In this document: positions 7,446 through 13,798 of the stretch, in pieces
How the letters are laid out: each line of letters starts with the position of its first letter
Numbering within the stretch: position 1 is the first letter of the stretch
DNA from: Sphingomonadaceae bacterium
GTDB lineage: Bacteria; Pseudomonadota; Alphaproteobacteria; Sphingomonadales; Sphingomonadaceae
DNA: 20,529 nucleotides
NCBI GenBank assembly: GCA_020446665.1
Contig: JAGREF010000110.1
Location: 1 to 20,529 of the forward strand
Direction: 5' to 3'
Position numbers and translations under genes: made by a program
Notes under the pieces: generated by a model
The model's input: the letters and a program-made list of their open reading frames with translations, nothing else
What the model was told of the DNA's origin: nothing
Database searches by the model: none

Positions 7446-8499
7446 AATCTTCGTCGCCGCCGCCCAGCACCAGCGTGCCATCTGCGGCGAGCCGCTTGGC
7501 GATGGCAACAATCTCCTTCTGCGCCGCTTCGACATCGGCTTTCTTCAGCCGCCCGCGTGCGTCAATCTCGTCTTTCACACCATCGGCGGCGCGGCTGGAC
7601 ATGGCGCGGAAGAAGACTTCGCGATGCTCCTCCTCCGTGCCCTTGAGCGCGTCGATCAGCGTCTCGCTTTCCACTTCGCGCAGCAAAGCACCCATCTGTT
7701 GCGGATCGAGTTCGAAGAGATGTTCGAACTTGAACAGCTCCGCTTCGATATCCTTGGCCAGCTTCTTGTCGATCTTGCCGATTTCCGGGACGATCCGCTT
7801 GCCAAATGCGCGGGAGGAACTGTTGATGATGTCAGCCGCTTCCTGCAGCCCGCCTATCTCCAGCGGACGGCGACCATGGAGCTGCGCGATCCGGGTGGAG
7901 AGCGCTTCTTCCAGCATCTCCACCGCATCGGCAGATACCGGCCCCAGCGTCGCGATCCGGTGGACCACTTGCGGCTGGACATGTTCGGGCAGGCCAGCCA
8001 GCACGGCCGCTGCAACCTCCGGGTCCAGCTGCACCAGCAGCACGGCAATCGCCTGTGGGTGCTCGCCTTCGATCAGCGGCATGATCACATCCGGCTCCAG
8101 CCAGCGGGCGAGTTCCAGCGCAGAGGTCTGCTCGCCATCTTCCGGCGCAATGCGGCGCATCAGATTGTCTGCTTTCACAGCCCCCACTGCGCCCGCCATC
8201 ATCCGGTGAACCCGGCCAACCCGGTCATGCGCGCTCAGGCCGAGCCGGTCGGCCTTTTCCGCGAAACCGGCGATCGCCATGGCAATCGCCTGCGGTTCGA
8301 TTTCACCCAGCGCGCACATGCGTGAGCCGAGCAGGCGCAATTCCTCCGGTGTCAGTCGGCCCAGCAGAGTGGAGGCATCTTCATCTTCCAGCAGCATTAC
8401 CATCACCGCTGCCTGATCCGGGCCACAGGCCGGCTCCGGCAGTGGCTGGGGCGGGGGCTGCGTCACGGCATTCTCGACGCCGTCTTCAAGCTCGCTCAT
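7438..8499 (-). CDS. fliG: FliG, flagellar motor switch protein
   Basis: FliG sits on the FliF ring and interacts with MotA to generate torque and set rotation direction. The 353-residue product has the expected three-part layout. The N-terminal domain (about 25-115) binds FliF. The middle domain carries the EHPQ motif at residues 146-149 (GEHPQAIAVLL), which contacts FliM. The C-terminal torque domain contains LLREVESETLIDALKG (272-287) and MSSRAADGVKDEIDARG (300-316), the conserved charged-ridge region. It ends in the family-typical DEDYV. The first 28 residues form a Pro-rich extension not usual in enteric FliG. The ATG overlaps the fliF stop by 4 bases. Confidence 0.98.
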   Translation of the reverse strand: MSELEDGVENAVTQPPPQPLPEPACGPDQAAVMVMLLEDEDASTLLGRLTPEELRLLGSRMCALGEIEPQAIAMAIAGFAEKADRLGLSAHDRVGRVHRMMAGAVGAVKADNLMRRIAPEDGEQTSALELARWLEPDVIMPLIEGEHPQAIAVLLVQLDPEVAAAVLAGLPEHVQPQVVHRIATLGPVSADAVEMLEEALSTRIAQLHGRRPLEIGGLQEAADIINSSSRAFGKRIVPEIGKIDKKLAKDIEAELFKFEHLFELDPQQMGALLREVESETLIDALKGTEEEHREVFFRAMSSRAADGVKDEIDARGRLKKADVEAAQKEIVAIAKRLAADGTLVLGGGDEDYV

Positions 8500-10166
8500 G
8501 CCTCTTCTCCCTGTGCCTGAGCATTGTCAGCCAGCATCTGGCGGAGCGCGATCAGCGCATCATCCGGCTTTTCCCGCACGATCCGCTGCGCCAGCTCGAC
8601 CTGCGCGGCGAGTTGCTCCCGGTCGGGAACTTCCGCCGGGGCATTGAGACGAGGCTTGCCATCCTCCCCCGCCTCGCTTGCTTCGCCTTCACCCGCTTCG
8701 GCGCTCTCTTCCGCTGCGTCAGTCTTCGCCTCGGCCTTGTCACCGCGCAGAATCTTGAGCAGCGGGCGCACGCCCAGCAGCAGCACCAGCAATACGCTGA
8801 GCAGCGCCACGACATTGCGCAGGATGGTGGCAAACCACGGCGTCTCCCAGAACGGCATATCCTCCATGGAAGCGGGCTCGAACGGGCGCATGATAACTGT
8901 CACCTGATCGCCGCGATCCGTGTTGGCACCCACAGCCGCCGAGACCAGATCCTCGATCTTTTTCAGATCTTCCGGCTTGGCATTCTTCATCGCCTTCTCG
9001 CTCAGCGCGACTGCGACCGACAGGCGCTTCACCCCGCCGGGGCTGTTGCTGGAAACCGCCACTTCGCGGCCCAGCTCATAGGTGCGGCTGGCCGAGCTTT
9101 CGCCATTGATCGGCGGGGTCTCGCCTGCTGCTGCCTCTGTGCCCTGCGGTGCGCCGGGGACAGGCTGCGCCGCTTCGGGCGCGGTATTTGTGGTTGCACC
9201 GGGCACGCCAATCGCCTGCCGGTCAGCGCGGGTCTGGGCCTCGCTGGTGGTTTCGCGGCGCACCGCGCCTTCCTTGTCATAGCTTTCGCGCGCGCTGGTC
9301 ACTTCATCCATGTCCAGCTCGACCTGGATTTCAGAGGAGAAATTGCCTGCCCCCAGCATCGGGCTGAGCAGCTGGTCCAGCTGGCCGCGCAATTTCGCCT
9401 CCATGCGTGCCTGCAATTCCAGCCGGTCGGCTTCCTCGCCCGATTGGTCGGACAGCAGGCGGCCATGCTGATCCACGATCCGCACATCCTCGATTGCAAG
9501 GCCGGGGACGGAAGCGGCGACCAGATTTGTGATGGCAGCGACCTGACTGGCGCTCAATTGTCGCCCGCGCGCCAGACGAAGCATCACGGAGGCTTTGGGC
9601 GGCGTATCCTCGCGCACGAAGACCGATTTCTCGGCCTGCGCCAGATGGACACGCACCGCCTCCACCCCGTCAATTTCCATGATGGTCAGCTGCAATTCGC
9701 GTTCCTGCGCGGCGCGCAGCCGGTCCCCTTCCAGCGTGCGGCTGGCCCCCATGGGCAGGCTGTCGAGCAATTGCGTGCCGCTTTCGGGCGCAGCCAGCGC
9801 ACCGTTGGAGGCAACCAGCATGCGCGCACGGTAAAGGTCATCTTCCCCCACGCTCAGCGCACCGCTCTGATTGTCGATCGTATAATCGATTGCCGCCTGA
9901 TCCAGCGCGGCAACCACTTCGGCGCGCTCCCCGTCGCTGAGCGAAGAATAGAGCACGCGCTGCGGTGGCGGGCTCATTGCCGCCCATGTCAGCGCGAGCA
10001 AGCCGATCCCGGCAACCCCGCCGAACCAGGGCAATGCCTTGCGCACCGGACCTTGAGCGGCAAAGGCGCGCAGGCGCGTGAGCATGCTGCCCCCTGCCGG
10101 ATCGCGCAAGGGATCAAGCAGATTGGCCGGAGGTGGCGGCGCTGCGGCGGGGACCAGCTCACTCAT
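8496..10166 (-). CDS. fliF: FliF, flagellar MS-ring protein
   Basis: FliF forms the MS ring in the inner membrane, the base on which the rod, switch and export gate assemble. The 556-residue product has a first membrane helix at about residues 45-64, a large periplasmic ring-building part and a second membrane helix at about 447-468 (NVVALLSVLLVLLLGVRPLL). The ring-building part has YscJ-like features (RVLYSSLSDGERAEVVAALD, then RARMLVASNGA, then SVMLRLARGRQLSASQVAAI). An acidic linker then leads to the FliG-binding tail VELAQRIVREKPDDALIALRQML (about 523-545). All expected domains are present. It starts 3 bases after the fliE stop, and its own stop overlaps the fliG ATG. Confidence 0.97.
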   Translation of the reverse strand: MSELVPAAAPPPPANLLDPLRDPAGGSMLTRLRAFAAQGPVRKALPWFGGVAGIGLLALTWAAMSPPPQRVLYSSLSDGERAEVVAALDQAAIDYTIDNQSGALSVGEDDLYRARMLVASNGALAAPESGTQLLDSLPMGASRTLEGDRLRAAQERELQLTIMEIDGVEAVRVHLAQAEKSVFVREDTPPKASVMLRLARGRQLSASQVAAITNLVAASVPGLAIEDVRIVDQHGRLLSDQSGEEADRLELQARMEAKLRGQLDQLLSPMLGAGNFSSEIQVELDMDEVTSARESYDKEGAVRRETTSEAQTRADRQAIGVPGATTNTAPEAAQPVPGAPQGTEAAAGETPPINGESSASRTYELGREVAVSSNSPGGVKRLSVAVALSEKAMKNAKPEDLKKIEDLVSAAVGANTDRGDQVTVIMRPFEPASMEDMPFWETPWFATILRNVVALLSVLLVLLLGVRPLLKILRGDKAEAKTDAAEESAEAGEGEASEAGEDGKPRLNAPAEVPDREQLAAQVELAQRIVREKPDDALIALRQMLADNAQAQGEEA

Positions 10167-10169
10167 CTA

Positions 10170-10541
10170 TCAGACCCCCATCCGCATGATTTCCTGATAG
10201 GCGGAAAGCAGCTTGTTGCGGACTTGCAGCGTGGCCTCGAATGCCAGCCCGGCTTCCTGCCGCGCCATCATTACTTTGGCGATATCGGTCACTTCGCCGC
10301 GCTCATAGGCGGCGGATAGCTCGCTCGCGCGGTTCTGCGTCGCGCTGACATTGTCCAGCGCGCCTTTCAGACTGTCAGCAAAGCCGCCGCCTGCCGGTTC
10401 CGATGCGGGCGCGGCACCATCGGCCTTGCCCCCTTGTTTGAGGTCTTGCAGCAGCCGGTTCCGCTCCAGCAATTGCTGGCGCATGGCGATAATATCGCCA
10501 ACGCCGCCGCCTGCGCCCCCAATGCCAGCAGGCCCGCTCAT
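10170..10541 (-). CDS. fliE: FliE, flagellar hook-basal body adaptor protein
   Basis: FliE joins the MS ring to the proximal rod and is one of the first exported rod proteins. The 123-residue product is slightly longer than the usual length of about 100. Its extra residues are a Gly-rich N-terminus and an Ala/Pro-rich linker. The C-terminal half carries the FliE signature: FADSLKGALDNVSATQNRAS, then RGEVTDIAKVMMARQEAGLAF, then ATLQVRNKLLSAYQEIMRMGV. The ATG overlaps the stop of the upstream regulator gene by four bases, which ties expression of the basal-body genes to the regulator. Confidence 0.95.
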   Translation of the reverse strand: MSGPAGIGGAGGGVGDIIAMRQQLLERNRLLQDLKQGGKADGAAPASEPAGGGFADSLKGALDNVSATQNRASELSAAYERGEVTDIAKVMMARQEAGLAFEATLQVRNKLLSAYQEIMRMGV

Positions 10542-11767
10542 GACCGGCCTCCGCCAATCGCAATCCCGGCTTCACGGAAAGAGGCCAGACGATAACGCAA
10601 GGTGCGTTCGGAAATGCCCAGCCGCTTGGCCGCTTCAGCGCGCTTGCCGCCACAGGCGTCGAGCGTTTCCATGATCGCCTTGGCCTGCGAGATCTGCACG
10701 ACCTTTGATAGTTTGGTAGAGCCATCACCAGAGGTTTCCGGCTCCACGGCACGGGCAATCTGGTCAAAGGCGATATGGTCTGGGCCGATCTCTTTCGCCC
10801 CGCTGCTGAGCACGATGGCGCGGCGGATGACATTTTCCAGCTCGCGCACGTTGCCCGGCCAGCCATGCATGCGCAGCATGGCCAGCGCGACATCGGAAAT
10901 CCACGGCACATTGTCCGGCTCCGGCGCGTGGCGCATCAACAGCGCAAAGGCGAGCGGCGCAATATCGGCCGGGCGCTCGCGCAAGGGGCGCAGGCTGATG
11001 GGAAAGACATTGAGGCGATAGAACAGATCCTCGCGGAAGCGGCCCTGTTCCACTTCCAGCGCCAGCTCGCGATTGGCGGCAGCCACAATGCGCACATCGA
11101 TTTTGATCGGCCTGGTCGCGCCCACCGGCACCACTTCGCCTTCCTGCAAGGCGCGCAGCAGCTTGGCCTGAAGATTGAGCGGCATTTCCGCAATCTCGTC
11201 GAGCAGCAAAGTGCCGCCATCAGCCGCACGGAAGAAGCCTTCGCCTGCGTCGCTGGCCCCGGTAAAGGCACCCTTGCGATGGCCGAACAGCATCGCCTCC
11301 AGCATGGTTTCGGGGATTGCCGCGCAATTGACGGCCACAAATGGCCCGCTGCAGCGTGTGCTGCGATCATGGATGAAACGGCTCAGCACTTCCTTGCCCG
11401 TCCCGGTCGGGCCGCCCACCAGCACCGGGATGTCAGTCTGCGCGAGGCGTTCAGCCAGAGCGAGGACGGAAAGACTCTCCGGATCGGCAGCAACCGGCCC
11501 GCCCGCTTCACCGATACAGGCGACCAATGCCGCCAGACTCGCCTCTGCCACCGGGTCAGCATAGCTCAGCACCCGGTTGCCGCGCATATCACGCGCAAGA
11601 CCTGGTAAAGGGTGGCGGGCGACGGCAATCGCCCCCCGCACACCCTCGCCAGCATCTGCCAGCGTCACCGGACCATCGGTGAACAGCGAAGGTGCAAGGC
11701 CAGACAGCTTTGCCGCCAGTGCCCCATGCGCCATTTCGAAATTTTTGGTTGTGTTGAGTTGCCCCAT
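10538..11767 (-). CDS. flbD: Sigma-54-dependent flagellar transcriptional activator, FlbD-like, no recognisable receiver domain
   Basis: A bacterial enhancer-binding protein that uses ATP hydrolysis to open sigma-54 promoters, here probably of flagellar genes. The 409-residue product has an AAA+ domain with Walker A GGPTGTGKE (118-126), the sigma-54-contacting GAFTGA loop (166-171), Walker B LLLDE (187-191), REDLFYRL (245-252) and WPGNVREL (303-310). A Fis-type helix-turn-helix lies at about 376-398 (AAKRLGISERTLRYRLASF). The first 110 residues show no acidic triad or phospho-acceptor Asp of a response-regulator receiver. FlbD is the closest named relative by context, but FleQ/FlrC types are also possible. 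The ATG at 11767 is preferred over an in-frame TTG at 11824. Its stop overlaps fliE by 4 bases and it is divergent from fliC. Confidence 0.85.
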   Translation of the reverse strand: MGQLNTTKNFEMAHGALAAKLSGLAPSLFTDGPVTLADAGEGVRGAIAVARHPLPGLARDMRGNRVLSYADPVAEASLAALVACIGEAGGPVAADPESLSVLALAERLAQTDIPVLVGGPTGTGKEVLSRFIHDRSTRCSGPFVAVNCAAIPETMLEAMLFGHRKGAFTGASDAGEGFFRAADGGTLLLDEIAEMPLNLQAKLLRALQEGEVVPVGATRPIKIDVRIVAAANRELALEVEQGRFREDLFYRLNVFPISLRPLRERPADIAPLAFALLMRHAPEPDNVPWISDVALAMLRMHGWPGNVRELENVIRRAIVLSSGAKEIGPDHIAFDQIARAVEPETSGDGSTKLSKVVQISQAKAIMETLDACGGKRAEAAKRLGISERTLRYRLASFREAGIAIGGGRS

Positions 11768-11876
11768 CACGCCCCCCGGTTCGTTAACCAATCTGATGCA
11801 GCGCTTGTGCGGGTCTGACGGCAAAGGAGGCGCTAATTTCAGCCCCGGGTAAACTACCTATGCCTTATGATTCCGC

Positions 11877-11886
11877 GCGCATGCGC
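11877..11886. promoter_or_regulatory. Perfect 10-base palindrome in the flbD-fliC intergenic region (candidate operator)
   Basis: GCGCATGCGC is a perfect inverted repeat centred about 75 bases upstream of the -24 element of the fliC promoter. That distance is typical of enhancer sites for sigma-54 activators. No second copy was noticed nearby and short GC palindromes can arise by chance in GC-rich DNA, so the operator role is inference only. The remainder of the interval 11768-12021 holds the divergent start regions and no further gene. Confidence 0.25.
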
Positions 11887-11954
11887 AAGGGCGTGGGGAA
11901 GGCAGCAATCACCGCCACCCCTAAAAAAATCCGCAACCCTGCCGGTCTGGTTTG

Positions 11955-11970
11955 TGGCTGCCGCGATGCA
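11955..11970 (+). promoter_or_regulatory. Sigma-54 (-24/-12) promoter of fliC
   Basis: The sequence TGGCTGCCGCGATGCA has the invariant GG (11956-11957) and GC (11968-11969) separated by exactly ten bases, and it matches the TGGCACG-N4-TTGCA consensus at the key positions. Expected transcription start is about 11981, giving a leader of about 40 bases before the fliC ATG at 12022. An AAGGGAG ribosome-binding site lies at 12006-12012. The divergent sigma-54 activator gene next door supports the call. Confidence 0.8.
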
Positions 11971-12021
11971 ACACCTCGCAACGGCAGTGTCGAAACGGAG
12001 ACTGCAAGGGAGTTTGCAACA

Positions 12022-12846
12022 ATGTCTGTAATCAATACCAATATCAGCTCGCTCAAGGCAGCCAGCGCGTCCCAGTCGGCCAACAAGATGCTTGGCACCG
12101 CGATGGAGCGCCTGTCTTCCGGCAAGCGTATCAACAGCGCGAAGGATGATGCCGCCGGCCTCGCCATCGCCACCACCATGACAGCGCAGGTGCGCGGCAT
12201 GAACCAGGGCATCCGCAACGCCAATGATGGTATCGCGCTGGCCCAGACTGCAGAAGGTGCACTGAACGAAGTCACCAACATGCTGCAGCGTGTGCGTGAA
12301 CTGGCTGTCCAGTCGAAATCGGCGACCTATCAGGACACGGATCGTGCCTATATGGAAAAGGAAGTCGACGAGCTGCAGGCGCAGATCAGCGATATCCTGT
12401 CCAACACCGAATTCAACGGCAACACGCTGTTCAGCACCACTTCTGGTTCGGATACGACTTTCGCCATCCAGACCGGCGCAAACAGCGGCGACACGATCAC
12501 GCTGACCGTGGCGGGGCTGGACGGAACGAAGATTTCTTCGACTGCGCTGGATGTGTCGAGTGTAGCCAATGCAACCACAACGATCGGCAATGTCGACAGC
12601 GCACTGGACAGCGTGGCCTCGACCCGCGCCACGCTGGGTGCAGGCCAGAGCCGCCTCGAATCCGCCGTCAACAATCTGACGGTCAATTCGACCAATCTTT
12701 CCGATGCACGATCACGGATCGAAGATGCTGATTATTCGGCTGAAACCGCAGCGCTCGCCAAGGCCCAGATCCTGAGCCAGGCCTCCACCGCGATGCTCGC
12801 CCAGGCGAACCAGAGCCAGCAGAACGTCCTCTCACTGCTGCGCTAA
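12022..12846 (+). CDS. fliC: Flagellin (filament subunit)
   Basis: This protein polymerises into the flagellar filament. The 274-residue product has the conserved N-terminal D0/D1 region (residues 1 to about 140: SVINTNISSLKAASA, RLSSGKRINSAKDDAAGLAI, NDGIALAQTAEGAL, LQRVRELAVQS). A short Ser/Thr-rich central stretch follows (about 138-200), then the C-terminal D1/D0 helices (RSRIEDADYSAETAALAKAQI, ending QQNVLSLLR). There is no room for D2/D3 domains, so the filament should be thin and smooth. The frame is open further upstream to 11860, but that part runs through the promoter. The ATG at 12022 gives the canonical N-terminus with a ribosome-binding site nine bases upstream. The N-terminal motif is enteric-like and not of the Caulobacter FljK type. 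The Ser/Thr-rich centre is a plausible site for O-linked modification. Confidence 0.97.
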   Translation: MSVINTNISSLKAASASQSANKMLGTAMERLSSGKRINSAKDDAAGLAIATTMTAQVRGMNQGIRNANDGIALAQTAEGALNEVTNMLQRVRELAVQSKSATYQDTDRAYMEKEVDELQAQISDILSNTEFNGNTLFSTTSGSDTTFAIQTGANSGDTITLTVAGLDGTKISSTALDVSSVANATTTIGNVDSALDSVASTRATLGAGQSRLESAVNNLTVNSTNLSDARSRIEDADYSAETAALAKAQILSQASTAMLAQANQSQQNVLSLLR

Positions 12847-12873
12847 ATCAGGGAAAGCGCATATCCCTCCGGG

Positions 12874-12902
12874 GGCCCGGCATCCAAATCGGATGCCGGG
12901 CC
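12874..12902 (+). terminator. Rho-independent terminator after fliC
   Basis: A perfect 12-bp stem (12874-12885 with 12891-12902, GGCCCGGCATCC) with a five-base loop lies 28 bases after the fliC stop and is followed by a short T run (TTTCG). The T tract is weak, but the stem is very stable. It also lies downstream of the converging methyltransferase gene, though no T tract is visible for that direction. Confidence 0.82.
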
Positions 12903-12964
12903 TTTCGCGTATCACTCAATGGGGTAGGTAGCTCTACGCGAAATAGGGAAGCGAGGGGGCAGCG

Positions 12965-13798
12965 TCAGGCTGCGTCAGACAGGCGCTGCGCTTCGCGGTC
13001 CTGCCAGTCGATCACAGCGAGGTAATTGCGCAGCCGGTTCAGTTCCAGCGCGGCAATCAGATCATTTTCGTGATAGGGCAGCAGGAAACCGGCGACATCT
13101 TCCGCCCAGTCGGCACTGCCATCGAACAGGACACCCAGCCCGAACACGGCCGGAATATGGGCAAAGACCAGTGGCTGGCCTTCACTATCCGCCACCGAGA
13201 TGAAATCCTCGATCGCTGTCAGCACGCCATTGCGCGGCCCGCCCTCTTTCAGAGCGACTGCAAACTGGCCCATGCCGCGCATCCCGCGATCAGCCACGCA
13301 GCCCGCATTGTCCAGCGTTACCCCCGCATCGAAACTATGCGGCAGACGGAATTCTTCCGGAATCCGTTCGGGCGCATAATAGAAATCACGCCGGCCACAG
13401 GGCCAGCTGATATCATGCAGGAACACCAGCAAAGACCGGTCTTCCCCGCGCGCCAGCGCATGGGCATGGCGTAGCTCGTTCATGACCGTGTAGTAATTAT
13501 GGTCACCATCAATCACCCAGGCGTCTACCCCGGACAGGCCCGCCATCACGTCGAGGCTGGGCTGCGCCACATGGCGCACATGCGGATTGGCATGCGCCCA
13601 GGTGAGAAATTCCTGTTTCGGTGCGGGGTCTATGCTGGTCAGCCGGCCGCCCGTCTCCGCGCAATAATCTGCGAGGCATTGCGACATGCCGCCAAACTCG
13701 GCGCCGATCTCCACCACCTGCCGCGCCTTTGCGCGAGCGAGGCATTTCAGGATCAGCGGCGCGAATTCCGCCATGGAATGGATCAAAAGGTCGCTCAT
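12965..13798 (-). CDS. Class I SAM-dependent methyltransferase, possibly flagellin- or glycan-modifying
   Basis: A predicted cytoplasmic methyltransferase that would transfer a methyl group from S-adenosylmethionine; the substrate is unknown. In the 277-residue product, the glycine-rich SAM-binding motif I is at residues 28-39 (VVEIGAEFGGMS), an acidic residue ending strand 2 is at about 57 (TSIDPAP), and WVIDGDHNYYTVMNEL lies at 94-109. The last pattern is typical of the Methyltransf_24/cephalosporin-hydroxylase-like group. LLVFLHDISWPCGRRDFYY follows at about 123-141. The C-terminal 100 residues resemble nothing I recognise. The ATG at 13798 overlaps the upstream stop by one base (TGATG) with GAGGAG upstream, so it is coupled to the HAD gene. 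Position next to fliC suggests methylation of flagellin or of a sugar attached to it. This is inference. Confidence 0.72.
   Translation of the reverse strand: MSDLLIHSMAEFAPLILKCLARAKARQVVEIGAEFGGMSQCLADYCAETGGRLTSIDPAPKQEFLTWAHANPHVRHVAQPSLDVMAGLSGVDAWVIDGDHNYYTVMNELRHAHALARGEDRSLLVFLHDISWPCGRRDFYYAPERIPEEFRLPHSFDAGVTLDNAGCVADRGMRGMGQFAVALKEGGPRNGVLTAIEDFISVADSEGQPLVFAHIPAVFGLGVLFDGSADWAEDVAGFLLPYHENDLIAALELNRLRNYLAVIDWQDREAQRLSDAA

Noticed and set aside
7446..7535. 30-codon N-terminal extension of FliH
   Set aside because: It lies inside the 3' end of fliG and encodes an Arg-rich leader. The ATG at 7445 gives a normal FliH.
8322..10319. 665-codon open frame on the plus strand opposite fliF and fliG
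   Set aside because: It lies antisense to two well-supported genes, has a low-complexity His/Gln/Arg-rich composition and no recognisable domain. Long antisense frames are expected where the real strand has strong GC bias at third positions.
11860..12021. 54-codon N-terminal extension of flagellin
   Set aside because: Flagellins start at MSVINTN-like sequence, and the extension spans the sigma-54 promoter and its leader.
12903..12964. Small gap between the fliC terminator and the methyltransferase gene
   Set aside because: No open frame, repeat or second hairpin of note was seen here.
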